From contig OZ035962.1 of the NCBI GenBank assembly GCA_964034945.1, forward strand, positions 88,328,650 to 88,392,649: DNA of 64,000 nucleotides. Reading direction: 5' to 3'. This document shows positions 23,302 through 34,549 of this stretch, one piece after another. Every line of letters starts with the position of its first letter. Within the stretch, counting starts at the first letter, position 1. Under the pieces are notes generated by a model. The model ran no database searches and was not told the DNA's origin. It saw nothing but the letters and a program-made list of their open reading frames with translations. Made by a program: the position numbers and the translations under genes. The stretch comes from Chrysopilus asiliformis (lineage: Eukaryota > Arthropoda > Insecta > Diptera > Rhagionidae).

Positions 23302-23577
23302 TACACTCAGAAAAATTGAGGCTAACTCGACGACCTACATACGACGTAATTGGCCTCGGGCAGGCGCGCGTTCGCCTGCATGTGGGCAAGTAAAACTGAG
23401 TTGACCTGTGGTCGGAGAAATTCTGAAATTAAGCCACCAACAGGTGAAGTAGGGCATTGGGAGCTGCACGAGTTGACCTTAGATAGGTTAACTCTGACCG
23501 CTAGCTGGCTTACAGATACCTCTGTAAGGTCAGAGTTAACCTGACAAAAAGTTGACCTGGACATTTTTCTGAGTGTA
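23302..23577. mobile_element. Tc1/mariner-type MITE
   Basis: The ends read TACACTCAGAAAAATT and, inverted, ATTTTTCTGAGTGTA, with TA at each border consistent with a TA target duplication. Inside, 'ggttaactctgacc' and 'ggtcagagttaacc' form a second inverted pair. No transposase. Confidence 0.7.
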
Positions 23578-24545
23578 GTACCACAGAATTTGTCACTTGA
23601 GTTTGCACCGTTTTTCCATATCTCATGTTATTCTAACTTGGGAAAGACTCGACCAATAAAGTGAAGTTTTATCTTATTTCTTCTAACAAAAGGAGCTCAG
23701 AGGAAATACGAACAACGAATGGATCAGAAATTTTATAGTTTTTCTTGCGAAACTCAAAAACTCAGTTGCCCTCGTCTTTTTGATACCAAATGTAATTTTT
23801 ACGAATTTATCTTAACCACTATACAGTAAATTTTTATCACTAAAGCAGTATAGGCGTTTTTCTTTTTTTTTTAATTATTTTTAAAATCCAATCACGTTTT
23901 AGAACGAATTTTTAAAATTACATTTTGTACCCTTTTTTGCAAATATTGAAAATAATATCAGAACAGAATCCAGAAAGAATGCTACTGGACTCAAGTTTAT
24001 AGCGGAACTAATTTCAATGTCAATTGGGCAAAAAAAGTCCCAAAATATTTTTTTCTCACGATACCACACAATTAAATTAATTTAGAAAACACAAGCAACC
24101 TACAACCACCAGACTGCATCGTAAAACACCCCTTCTGATGTGATTTATTACTAGTAGCGAATTCTAAATACTTGTAAACGACTGATTTTTATCATTTAAG
24201 AGAGGTATGAAAAAGCTGATTTAAATGTTTCCAGTCTTTTCAAAAAAAAATTTCCGCAATTAAATTGAAAGTTTAGGTTTCTAATTATTCACGATCAGAT
24301 ATTTTAATTAGGAAACAAGTTTTTTAATCTTATATACTTTCAAAAGGCACTAAAAAAATACAAAAAACAAGTTTTTCCATTAACAAGAGCAATGTTCTAA
24401 AAAATTGTATATTTTGATAAAAATCAATGTGTGGCGTCGGAACAGTGTGAAACTGTATCGTAAATGTGGGTTATGGCTATTACTTAGTGATTAACCTATT
24501 AACACCCGCCGCACTCAAACGATTACACCGGATATATCTGTGGTA
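23578..24545. other. Intergenic, no recognised gene
   Basis: AT-rich, without a long open frame or clear inverted ends. I see nothing supportable here. Confidence 0.4.
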
Positions 24546-24634
24546 ATAAGTAGACGATTTTCATGCAAAACCAAACGGATCTGTATTTGCATTTGCAATC
24601 AGATCACTTTGGCTTCGTCTGAAAATCGACTTAA
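24546..24634. repeat. Short palindromic repeat, copy 2 of 2
   Basis: Same design as 8607-8692: 'taagtagacgattttcatg' at the left, 'atcactttggcttcg' then 'tctgaaaatcgactta' at the right. Arms are more diverged than in the first copy. Confidence 0.55.
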
Positions 24635-25156
24635 GCTCGACTTAACTTATTACGAAAAAAAATGTACAATATTGATTAAATGGTAGACATTAATAGTTGG
24701 GGTTTTTTAATGTTCTAGAACACAGAACATTAAAAAAACGATCCAGAGTAAGTGGGAAATTTCATCGAGTTCGAATGGCAACTAACTTCACGTTGGTTAC
24801 ATCAGTAGGCCGTTACTGTTATATTTTCTTGATATAATCACGATTCGGTATCTCCCATGATTAAAACTATTTCGCTGTCGAACAGAACCAACGAACCACC
24901 AACACAAAATCCTCAATTGAGAATAAAATGTCAGATTTATTATGTTGAAGTTAGCAGCATTTCATTACCGCACATTACCGTATAAAATTTCCCTTTGTTC
25001 CAAGCGCTGTTCGAGATGAAAAGGTGGTGCAGGATTTTGTATGGAAAGCTTGTTCTGAACTGCTTCAGAACATTAAATAAACGCAACTAATATTGCAAAT
25101 ATTTAAGTTCAATATATACTAAAAAATGATTAAAATATGAAGGCAAAAAAGACTAA

Positions 25157-25330
25157 AGCCTAAACCACAATTGCGCGTGCGTGCGTGCGGCACCCACGCG
25201 GTGAAAGCATTTATATGAGTAAATGTATAATTGCGCGTTGCTCAAACGCTTTACCGCGTCCGTGCCGCGTAGAGTAGGCTCAGTCTCTACTTTTAGACGC
25301 GGTGACAACTACTAAATTGTGGTTTAGGCT
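25157..25330. mobile_element. MITE family AGCCTAAACC, copy B
   Basis: The left end AGCCTAAACCACAATTGCGC is matched by 'acaattgtggtttaggct'-type sequence at the right, with TAA flanking on both sides (25154-25156 and 25331-25333). The internal 'gagtaggctcagtctctac' is shared with copies A and C in inverse orientation to copy A. Confidence 0.82.
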
Positions 25331-25832
25331 TAAACCATTTTCAATAATTCGCATGTATTAGATTATAATCCAAAATTGAATTAAGATTTCAACAATATAA
25401 TTTTTGGATTGAAAAATACTCCGGGGTTTTGTACCGTGTAGCAAAGATATATTATTAGGGCCCAATGAGAATTTGTATGCATTACAAAAGGTGACCTTTA
25501 ATGGAACACCGTTTACTTTTATTGCTCAATCATTTAGGGTATCAGAAAAAAAACTCGTCGTTCTCAACTAGGAAATACAATTTTTTATTAAAAAAAACCC
25601 CTTTGTGTTGTTTTCTAAATTGTGCATAATTCTTATCGCTTAGAACTGCTAACTTAACCACACTAAATTTTTTGCCAAATGTTTTTTTATTCTCTGAAAT
25701 TTGATAACAAAATTTGAATTTCTGATTGCGATTTCAATATTTAGAAAAATAAAAAGAAAAGAAAAAACCTTAAATAATGTAATCTTAAATAATTTGTTTA
25801 CTAATATTAAAATTTTAATTCAATATATTATA

Positions 25833-26391
25833 AACATAACAAAAGCTATAATTGCCAATCTGGCAATCATTGGAGACCCGTATGGTGATATTCGTATCAA
25901 AATTCGAAAAGTTGTACCAAAATTCCACTTTAAAGTCTAACTTTCCAATAAGATTTTTTAAAATTTATTCCAATCGGATTTTGATATATGGGAGTTTTAT
26001 GTAGAATCATATCCTAAATAACTTTTGTTCTTGGACTTTTTTGATAAGATGCACCGTTTTTGAGATATTCGCAAAAAACGTTTTCGTTCGTATGGGGGGT
26101 ACCCCCCCTAATGGTCCATTTTTGCCCATTAACGAACTTAGCCTCACATTTTACGAAAAACGAATCTGCGCAAAATTTCAAGTCTCTAGCTCAATCCGTG
26201 CGCCCGCAATCCGCGCTACAGACGGACAGCCGGACAGACGGATAGACGGACGGACATGCAAAAATTAATTATTTTTATCATTCTAAACACACTAGTGTAA
26301 TTCATTTTTTTGTGTGATGACGGGATCTTGGCGTTACAAACGGTAAGGCAAAGTTAATATACCCTTTGGTTTCACCATACGGGTATAAAAA
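25833..26391 (+). repeat. R1 dispersed repeat, full-length copy
   Basis: It begins 'aacataacaaaagctataat' and ends 'ttcaccatacgggtataaaa'. It includes the shared blocks 'tccaatcggattttgat', 'ataagatgcaccgtttttg', 'gtatggggggtacccccc' and 'cgggatcttggcgttacaaa'. The polymorphic microsatellite is short here (gacggacagccggacag). It encodes nothing; overlapping short frames are recurrent artefacts of the family. Confidence 0.88.
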
Positions 26392-26395
26392 CTAT

Positions 26396-26545
26396 GGTGC
26401 GTATTCATAGTGATTCTTAAACACAGGTTTTTAACAGGGTTTTAACAGGTTTTTAACAAAACATGAGTTTAAACTGATAAAAAACCATAGTAAACTGTCA
26501 GTTTCAACTCATATTTAACAAAATCTGTGTTTAAAAACAACGCTA
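26396..26545. mobile_element. Short palindromic MITE, second copy, right end degraded
   Basis: The left end 'tggtgcgtattcatagtga' and 'ttaaacacaggtttt', with the inverse 'aaaatctgtgtttaaaaac' at the right, match 16791-16926. The terminal dozen bases of the right end are replaced by R2-like sequence ('gctataattgccagggcc'). Confidence 0.55.
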
Positions 26546-26860
26546 TAATTGCCAGGGCCACTCGTCAAATGCTTTATATGAGGACAGACTAGGTTTTTAT
26601 TGAAAAAAAAAATGCATGAGAGGAGAGGGCGGGTTGTTAAGTCGAAGGATCCGATTGGATTTTGATATATGTAACGGCTATGTAAAATCATATATGAAAT
26701 CATATTTTACATAGCCGTTCCATACATTTGGTATTTAAAAATTTCGATTGTATGGGGAATGAGGGAACGAGTGATCCAACTGAATTTTTATGAATGGATG
26801 AGTTATGTAAAATTATATTCTAAATACATTTTACATCCACAAATTTTTCCGTACCGTATA
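26546..26860 (+). repeat. R2 repeat fragments
   Basis: Two stretches share 'gagtgatccaactgaattttt' or 'tccgattggattttgatat' and 'gttatgtaaaatcatat' with the R2 copies at 29513 and 41335. They look like tandem, rearranged fragments. The region 26861-27590 has no recognised gene; a plus frame of 81 codons at 27125-27370 has no family features. Confidence 0.5.
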
Positions 26861-27590
26861 TTTAAAAAATCCAAACCCAACTTAGCTGCACAAACAATTC
26901 AGATCGCAAATTTATTAAAGTAGAATTGAAATTGCGAAAGAATTTGAATTGCGAAATAATTTAAATTGGCGCAAAACGCAAATCAATAAATAATTTTGGC
27001 CAAAACCTCAAACATTTCTTGACCCACATTTTTATAATCGTATGTGGGTTTCTTTATGATATTTCTTTGTTCACTTTTTAATTAACGTTCTTAAGCTTTT
27101 CATTATAGGTTTCAGTGAAGAGTTTTGGTATTAAAAATGGAAAAACAAGCCTTCGTAGTGAAGTTTTGTTATCTGTCTGCGGAAGAGAGTTTCAAAGGGA
27201 AAAGAAGCGGAGAAGTCACATTGAAGGCGCCACATTTCCGTGCATTGCAAAAAACCACAAAAAAATATTATGGGAACTCACATAAAAGTCTTAAAATCAT
27301 GTTGGGGTTGGAAATTTTAATAAGAGCTTTAACGCCACTATATCGCGTCAACAGCTTATCAAATGTTTAAGACAAACTTCGATGGCCTCGAATTCCTTGC
27401 GAATTTGAAGGCCTTTTCTGTTCCTTTTTGATTCCAGTGATCGAAGTTCGACTATAATATTAACATGAAACATAGCAGATTAGTTAATAAGATTAGAAAA
27501 CCTATTCCCGAGCTAGAAAATGGACAATCGGACGTGTAAAAATTACCAAATTTTCAAATTTTAGGAACCAAAATCGGAACCAAAGAACCA

Positions 27591-28290
27591 TGCAGGATTC
27601 GACGATTTTTATGCCCCCGGGCTAACTTTTGAACCAGTTGAGGTTTCATTTTCGTTCTACCTGCATTGGAAAGGTATTTTGCTCTAGTTTCCTGGACATA
27701 CGCTCTTTTTTGGCGGGGAACTGCAGGGGGTAGGTCAGCTGCCATCTTAGGCGCAATGATTTTTCCATGCAGGATTCGACGATTTTTATGCCCCCGGGCT
27801 AACTTTTGAACCAGTTGGGGTTTCACTTTCGTTCTACCTGCATTGGAAAGGTATTTTGCTCTAGTTTCCTGGACATAAGCTCTTTTTTGGCGGGGAACTT
27901 CGGGGGATGGTCAGCTGCCATATTAGGCGCAATGATTTTTCCATGCAGGATTCGACGGTTTTTATGCCCCCGGGCTAACTTTTGAACCAGTTGGGGTTTC
28001 ACTTTCGTTCTACCTGCATTGGAAAGGTATTTTGCTCTAGATTCATGGACAAAAGCTCTTTTTTGGCAGGGAACTGCGGGGGTATGGTCAGCTGCCATCT
28101 TATGCGCAATGATTTTTAATAAGGGTATAAAAATCGTCGAAAACTGCATGGAAAAATCATTGCGCCTAAGATGGCAGCTAACCATCCCTTGCAGTTCCCC
28201 GCCAAAAAAGAGCTTATGTCCAGGAAACTAGAGCAAAATACCTTTCCAATGCAGGTAGAACGAAAGTGAAACCCAAAAGTTAGTCAAGGG
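27591..28290. repeat. Tandem repeat of about 177 bp with one inverted unit
   Basis: The unit starts 'gcaggattcgacgattttta' and includes 'tgcccccgggctaactttt', 'ctacctgcattggaaaggta' and 'tggcggggaactgc'. It occurs in direct order from 27591, 27769 and about 27945. A fourth copy from about 28117 to 28290 is in inverse orientation, giving a hairpin with a short loop near 28110-28120. Long minus-strand frames (27554-28185) come only from the repetition and are not genes. Confidence 0.9.
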
Positions 28291-28761
28291 GCATTTTCGT
28301 GTATCGTTCTTTTTGAAATATTAGAAATTCAATATCAGAAATTCAATTTACCCTTGAACCAAAACTGAATCACACTCAAAAAAAATTTTGGTTTGCATCT
28401 CTGTACAAAAATTATTAAGGACAATGTGTTTGAAGACACAAATTATGAATGACATTTAATTAGATCCGTCCCGAAAAATATGAGTGAAATTTAATTCAAT
28501 TCGACCAGAGCCACTGTTGCTGGTAAGTGAGTTATTGTAGTTAAAGTCACGAAACAAAAACAAAACGTTTGATTAACGTTTGACTGTATTTAATTTCTGA
28601 AAACGAGATGGACCATAATATGCAAATATACGTAATTTAAATTCATAGTCATTTTATTATTTTTTCACTCCCCGACGTAACGGAGGGAATCGTATATGCG
28701 TTTAAAATGAGGGTTTGTGTATTTGTCTGTTCTCTCCTCATAATTTTTGATCGCCTCACCC

Positions 28762-29200
28762 TTGGAGCACAATGAACGCAACCAAGCCGCATCCAAATGT
28801 CACTTACGAGTTTATTTCACAGAAATGCTTTTGAGTGAGCACAGTGAACGCATTGAACGCAACCATCGACGCAAAAGTTGCCAAACTTTGAACTTTAACG
28901 CAACAACTCTGCGTTGACAGTTCATAAAGTGAGGTTGGGGAAATGTCGTTCGAGGAAAAATTGATAGCCTTAGTTCAATAACATACAAATAACAAAGATA
29001 AAGACCAACAAAGCAAATTATCGCTTCAAAATTATCCATTTTTTATATATTTTTTTACTTTAGTTCACCGTTAATTTTTCTGTGTTTGTCTCACAACGCA
29101 ACAGACGACGCTTCTATTGTGCTCGACCGCTCCTGAACTGCGTTGCGTGACAGTTCGAAGCGTCCTTAGTTGCGGCTTGGTTGCGTTCATTGTGCTCCAA
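28762..29200. mobile_element. TIR element TTGGAGCACAATGAACGC
   Basis: The left 'ttggagcacaatgaacgcaa' then 'ccaagccgca' is mirrored by 'tgcggcttggttgcgttcat' and 'tgtgctccaa'. Extra copies of 'gaacgcaacc' lie inside. It sits within R4-like sequence ('gatcgcctcaccc' to 'ggtcaaccgattttcg'). No transposase. Confidence 0.72.
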
Positions 29201-30023
29201 TGGTCAACCGATTTTCGTCCTGTTTTTAACATTCGGCTGGATATTACGGTGGCAAGGATTTAGTGCAAAAAAATTCACTGTTCCCCTCTGATTTTAAAGT
29301 TCGCCTTTTCCTCATTGTATCCTTTGATCCACTGAACCGATTTTGATCATGTTTTCGCCAATCGGTTGGAAATAATGAAAGGAACGTTTTAGTGCATAAA
29401 CATTCAGCCTTCCGCACTTTAAACCCCTTATCTTCATATCTTTGGATTCACCGAACTAATTTCAATCTCGCTTTCGCTGTACTGAAAACCAAACTGTGAA
29501 TCTAAAAACCTAAGTAAAGCTACAATTGCCAGGGGTCTATCATCAAATATCTATATGATGATTTAAAAAAATCCATTTGTTTATTTAAAATTTATAAGGG
29601 AGAGAGGGAAAGGAGTGATCCAATTGGATTTTGATGTATGGAACTGTTATGTAAAATCATATTCTAAACAGATTTTATCTCAATAAATTTTTCAATACGA
29701 CTCATCGTTTTCGAGAAAATTGAAAAAAAAATTGTTTCGTTTGTATGTGGAGGGGGAAGGAATGGTCCAATTCTGCCTGTTCAAGAACTTAGCGTAGCCA
29801 TTTACAAGAACCGTAACTATGCTATACATTTCAAGCCTCTAGCTCAATCCTTTCGAAAGTTATGGTGTTCACGGACAGACGTACACACAGACGGATAGAC
29901 AGACAGACGGATAGACACAGACGGAAATCAAAATCTTTTGTCATCCCTACCACCCTGGTGTAGTTCATTTTTGTGTCCGATGATTGGTTCGATGCGTTAA
30001 GCCCGGTTTAGACACTTCAAGCA

Positions 30024-30329
30024 GAGAACAAATAATCTAGAGAATAAACTCTTAGAACAAATTTTTAGAGAAAATTTTTCCACTGTGAGATGAAGCAAGA
30101 GGATCCGATGTAACACGGCAAAAATTATCCATTCGATTCCTCCATCTCATTGAATAGATACGACGAAAATGATTAGAAAATGTTCTCTCTGCTTCGTGCT
30201 CCCTAGTCTAAAAGTAATTAACTTTTAGGCCGTAGCTAGTGAATGATAGGACATTTTTCCCCCCTTCGAAGGGGAAATTTGTCAAAAATTTGTTCGGCAG
30301 AGTTTTTTCTATATATTCCTTATTCTATG
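30024..30329. mobile_element. 306-bp element with 9-bp target duplication, copy 1
   Basis: It starts gagaacaaataatctagag and ends 'ttattctatg'. It is flanked by cttcaagca (30015-30023) and cttcaagta (30330-30338), a 9-bp duplication with one change. The sequence is nearly the same as 40099-40405. Terminal inverted repeats are weak at best. It is non-coding, with a palindrome ctaaaagtaattaactttta inside. Confidence 0.75.
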
Positions 30330-30739
30330 CTTCAAGTAACTCGCGGCAAGTAGACGTAAATACATGCGATTTGAGCTAGTGTGCGACGCTCGCATATGTG
30401 TGAGAATACTTGCCGCTCTCTCGAAAATAATAGAAAGCCATACTATTTTTGTGGCAAGTAAAACCAATACAAGAACATGGAACCGTGTACACAAGAGGTG
30501 GTTTTATGTGTGTGTGTTTCGGTTCATTTTATATTTGCTGCTTTGCCAGAGAACGTCGTAACATTTTAAGGAAAAAACAAGAAGGGTATAAAAAACTCGT
30601 CGGCAACAAACTCGCAAATTTCGAAATTCGCAAATTTTTCTACAAAAAAGAGTCGTAATATTTTTTCTCAGAAAATTTTAGGTTATGTTTTCGTTCGGCT
30701 GTCATTCTATTTGAAATGATTTACTTGAAACGTGTAAAC

Positions 30740-30908
30740 TAACCCGGCCCTTACACGCGTCTCTAGAGCTTACACAGTCGCTGACACAGTGTCGTGTAAA
30801 TGTACTGACTGCCAGTTCGCTAAATGTATTTTAATTCGTTGTCAGTAATTTGACATTTGAAGTCTGTGCTACTGACAGACTTTATAGTCGTGTGTAAGGG
30901 CCGGGTTA
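30740..30908. mobile_element. Short TIR element TAACCCGGCCCTTACAC
   Basis: The left 'taacccggcccttacacg' is mirrored at the right by 'tgtgtaagggccgggtta'. The interior has 'cagtcgctgacacagtgtcg'. It lies inside the 30000-30926 element. Confidence 0.7.
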
Positions 30909-31111
30909 AAGTGTATAAACCGGGCTTTACAAACGGTATACTAAATCTAATATACTTAAATTATATATCATATATCATATACAGTATAAAAAGAGTAAAA
31001 AAAAAACAATTGTCTTTCTTTCGCCTGAATCCTTAAAAAAATTAAAAATCCCGAAATAATATAATTAGAAATTGGCCTCGGCTTCAACCAAAAATTTTCG
31101 GACGCTAAATA

Positions 31112-31227
31112 TAATCATCGGAGTAAATTTAAAATTGGTGTGCGCCGGGAAATCCGATTTGTCGTTGGACTTGTTTAGCAAGGATGTCCCAACGCACACC
31201 AATTTTAAATTTACTCCAACGATTATT
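31112..31227. repeat. Palindromic repeat
   Basis: 'cggagtaaatttaaaattgg' then 'tgtgcg' is mirrored by 'cgcacaccaattttaaattt' then 'actcc'. The loop holds 'gacttgtttagcaagg'. A small MITE-like hairpin, non-coding. Confidence 0.6.
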
Positions 31228-31326
31228 TTATTTTATCCTCTTTAAATTTTTATTTTAAATTTCGGGCTTTTTCAATTTATTTTAAAGTTTTTTTTAGTCG
31301 GAAGTTTTTCAAAATTTTTATTTTTG

Positions 31327-31942
31327 TTTTTATACCCGTATGGTGAAACCAAAGGGTATATTAACTTTGCCTTACCGTTTGTAACGCCAAGATCCCGTCA
31401 TCACACACAAAAATGAATTACACCAGTGTGTTTAGAATGATAAAAATAATTAATTTCTGCATGTCCGTCCGTCTGTCCGTCTGTCTGTCCGTCTGTCTGT
31501 CCGTCTGTCTGTCCGTCTGTCTGTCCGTCTGTCTGTCCGTCTGTCTGTCCGTCTGTCTGTGGCGCGGATTGCAGGCGCACGGATTGAGCTAGAGATTTGA
31601 AATTTTGTGCAGATCCGTTTTTCGTAAAATGCGAGGCTAAGTTCGTTAATGGGCAAAAATGGACCATTAGGGGGGGTACCCCCCATACGAACGAAAACGG
31701 TTTTTGTGAATATCTGAAAAACGGTGCATCTTATCAAAAAAGTGCAAGAACAAAAGTTATTTAGGATATGATTCTACATAAAACTCCCATACATGAAAAT
31801 CCGATTGGAATAAATTTTAAAAAATCTTATTGGAAAATTTGACTTCAAAGTGGAATTTTGATACAACTGTTCGCTGTTCACTTAAATCACCATACGGGTT
31901 TTCCATCATTGCCAGATTGGCAATTATAGCTTTTGTTATGTT
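31327..31942 (-). repeat. R1 dispersed repeat, full-length copy with expanded microsatellite
   Basis: It starts 'tatacccgtatggtgaaacc' and ends 'agcttttgttatgttt'. The 16-bp unit 'gtctgtccgtctgtct' is expanded over about 31462-31560. Two overlapping minus frames translate to TDGQTDGQ and RTDRRTDR and are not genes. Confidence 0.9.
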
Positions 31943-32356
31943 TTTTTTTTGAAATTGTTAAAAATGAAATGTTTTTTTCTTTGGAAATCAATAATTTAGC
32001 AAGTAGATTTGAATACCAAAACATTTTAAGGTGATAAAATTGTATAAATTATAGCAACTTAGCCAAGATATTTAACATAATAAAAGCGACGCGTTGTTTT
32101 TGTGGTCTTTCCGAAAAACTAGACATTCTTAAATGAAAGGAATTGAATGTTTTCAGTCGCCATATTTTAATATTTTTCTATATTTTTAATATTAATGTAT
32201 TCGAGACCGGTTTTGCCACAAGATACGAATCGTTGCACATTCGTGAAATGATGTCACATAAACTATTGTAAAACTTTTTACTAAATTTACATTTTATTTG
32301 TTCAATTCTAGAGTAAAATAAAATGAAACAATAAAATAACTTTGCATGGAAATTTA

Positions 32357-32671
32357 TTATAGAATAGTTGCGATTTTTTCAAAATCAATTAATTTATCTT
32401 TTTTGCAGCACTTTTCGAAATCGTCACTGCACTTTTCACTGGAAATTCCTTTCGGATCGCAAAAGAAATCTGGAACGCATTCGAATCCTGCCTTTGTGCA
32501 ATCATTTTCTTTGGGTGGCTCTTCGGATGATGGATCTGTTGCAGGTTTCGATGTAGTCGTTGTTGTTGTTGCTGTTGTTGCTGTTGTTGCCGTTGTTACT
32601 TGATCAGCCTTCACCACATTAACGATTAAAAATCCAGCTAAAATCAAGGTTATTGCACAAAGGAATTTCAT
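32357..32671 (-). CDS. Standalone CLIP-domain secreted protein (CLIP-A)
   Basis: A single coding exon of 104 residues. It has a signal peptide (residues 1-22), then a Thr-rich linker (TTATTATTTTTT, about 26-40), then a minimal CLIP domain with cysteines at 58, 65, 71, 81, 88 and 89 (DCTKAGFECVPDFFC; EKCSDDFEKCC). No protease domain follows: the protein ends 15 residues after the Cys pair, with AATAAA overlapping the stop, and no splice donor is visible after it. Spacing Cys2-x5-Cys3 and Cys4-x6-Cys5Cys6 is as in the neighbouring SPHs, but the Cys3-Cys4 loop is only 9 residues against 26-28. A tttgtag acceptor lies 6 bases before the start codon. Probably secreted to haemolymph; it could compete with or bind the same partners as the SPH CLIP domains (inference). 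Confidence 0.8.
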   Translation of the reverse strand: MKFLCAITLILAGFLIVNVVKADQVTTATTATTATTTTTTSKPATDPSSEEPPKENDCTKAGFECVPDFFCDPKGISSEKCSDDFEKCCKKDKLIDFEKIATIL

Positions 32672-33849
32672 TTTGATCTACAAAACAAAATCATAGTTGA
32701 GTATAATTTTTAATGTCCGTAAGATGTAAGTAAATCACCTTCTATTACTTAAACACAGCCAAAAAATATTTAAATATACTGAACTGCTAAATGAAACCTT
32801 TTTTTTCCAAAACAATTAAATTATAATAATAAATACTGGTTTTGTATGTTTTGAGTTTGTAGTAGAAATGACTTTAAGATGCTGAATAAAATCGCTCCTA
32901 GCGAAAGAAGAAAAACGTCTTATGAAGCGATGTTTTTACAGTCGCTGTTCAATCGACACTAATTAAATAATTCAACGACTACGGAAACATAAATCGAAAC
33001 TATCAGGCGAAAGAAAGATAAAAAATACTTGTTTAACATTTTTAAATATGTTTACCTTACGTTGGTTTTTTTTTATTGCATGAGTGTCAAGTGTATCTTC
33101 AGTTATATTTTGTTGAGAGTGTAGTGGAAATTAATTCATATAATATACAAACCTATGATATATCAGTAGTATTTAGTGGTAATTTTATCACCTGAACCAC
33201 AGAAATCTTGTTCATTTATGAAGATTTGCATTCCCGTATGTGCATCTATTTGTCGCTCCTTTTGTTTTGTTTCTTTTTAGTCAATCTTTTATTTAGAAAA
33301 CAAAACTAGAATTACGGTAAGACAAATCTGTCTTTGCAACATCACGTTTTTGCTTCATGTTTTTCTCCAGGTTCTTGGAAAGCAATAAAAAGAAAAAAAA
33401 ATGTGATTTTTTTAACGCTTTTAAAGAACAAATTGTTTGCGATATACGTTCAGAAGTGGGGTGTTTCTTGCAAGTTCAGAATCTGCGTGTTTTCCACGTT
33501 AATCTAGAACTAATAAAACCATCATCTATTCCTTCAGATTCTTGAAAGCAATAAAAATATTAAAAAAAATACACTTGCTAATGCTTTTAGGAACAAATTG
33601 GTTGCATTCAGAAGTGGGATGTTTCTTTTAGAAATGTTTTTTCAATGCAATAAAATCCACAAGAGCTGGTTTCAAAAAATGGGACATGGACATGAAAATT
33701 TTAAGAAATATACGTGGAACCCTTACACTGTAAAAAATGAACTGGGCAAGAGGGACAACATTTGAAGTTACGCCATTATAAACTATTTGGACCCTCTTGC
33801 GAAAAAATATCCGATGTGAACAACACTTTCTTTCACAAAATCTAATCAT
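32672..33849. other. Intergenic, upstream region of CLIP-A
   Basis: AT-rich with no convincing gene. 'attcttggaaagcaataaaaa' is repeated (33371 and 33538), with 'cttttaaagaacaaattg' or 'cttttaggaacaaattgg' and 'ttcagaagtgggatgtttc' after each, so about 100 bp are tandemly duplicated (roughly 33370-33460 and 33537-33630). Confidence 0.5.
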
Positions 33850-34155
33850 CATACTAATATATAAAAATGAGTTGGTGTCTGTCTGTCTTGTTGTTCCTCG
33901 TTCACGCAAAAACGGCTGAACCGATTCACTTGAAATTTGGCATGAGTGTCTGTGGTAGTTCTGGTTCCAACATAGGCATCCGGAAAAGTAGCGCGAGGGG
34001 TGGGGGGAGTAAGGGGAGGGGGTAAAGTAATCTCGAAACTGAGCTCTTCTTCTATGTTACCCTTTCGCGGGGAAACTACCGAGCCGATTGGCCTGAGCTT
34101 TAGCTCCAACATAGACCATCATACTTAAACCGGCAACGACGGGTATGCAAGCTAG
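33850..34155 (+). mobile_element. Helitron-like candidate end
   Basis: 'tatataaaaatgagttggtg' followed by 'cgcaaaaacggctgaaccg' is a phrase I associate with abundant insect Helitron/Helentron-type repeats. The right end reads 'ccggcaacgacggg' (a short hairpin) then 'tatgcaagctag' followed by T, in line with a CTAG-T terminus. There is no target duplication and no coding region. The class is inferred from memory. Confidence 0.4.
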
Positions 34156-34549
34156 TTTATAATGTAGCTCGATGAATAAAATCATATTTTATACAAAAAT
34201 ATGTTTTTTTGATAAAATCTGGAATATCTCGATAACGGTAAAATATATCAATTTACTGTAAAAAGCAAAAATGTTGGGAATTTTAATAGCTTTAACTCTT
34301 TCTCTTTTTTATTTCTCAAATATCAGTTGTGATCAACACAAAACTTTCCTCTGCAATATTTAGTTTCGGAAAAAATATGTAAAAAATAATATTTTTTCAA
34401 ATATCATGAGAACCATTGAAAATACGTATAAACCGTTACAGCAAAAAAACATATCGGGTCTTTCAACAAGGACATAACAATTTTGTATTTAAATAAAACA
34501 CAGAATAATTGAGATTTCGGGCTCAAATTTATTCCAGGTATAGTGGACA

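Larger units (their letters stand above)
30000..30926. mobile_element. TIR element AGCCCGGTTTAGACACTT, TTA target duplication, inserted in R2
   Basis: The ends are AGCCCGGTTTAGACACTT and, inverted, AAGTGTATAAACCGGGCT. TTA occurs at 29997-29999 and 30927-30929, and the empty site is visible in another R2 copy. It contains a 306-bp nested element (30024-30329) and another TIR element (30740-30908). Short open frames at 30309-30658 have no family features. Confidence 0.8.
29513..30990 (+). repeat. R2 dispersed repeat copy, interrupted by a nested element
   Basis: It begins 'aaagctacaattgccagggg', includes 'gatccaattggattttgatg' and the 'gacagacagacggatagac' microsatellite, then 'tgtgtccgatgattggttcg'. 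It breaks at 'gatgcgtta' (29999) and resumes at 30930 with 'caaacggtatactaaatcta'. At 49750-49770 the uninterrupted 'gacgcgttacaaacgg' shows the original junction. R2 resembles R1 in layout (same start, same microsatellite, same 'gtgtaattcattttt' type block), so the two are probably related families. Confidence 0.75.

Noticed and set aside
27554..28185. Minus-strand frames with repeated LVQKLARGHKNRRILHG
   Set aside because: The repetition follows the 177-bp DNA tandem unit, which is also found inverted. No start, signal or domain supports a gene.
31401..31737. Frames with TDGQTDGQ or RTDRRTDR repeats, and similar ones at 26041-26268, 48121-48417 and 62486-62725
   Set aside because: They come from the GACAGACGG microsatellite of the R1 repeat and recur wherever an R1 copy occurs; the flanking words (SSSIRAPAIRATD) are also repeat DNA.
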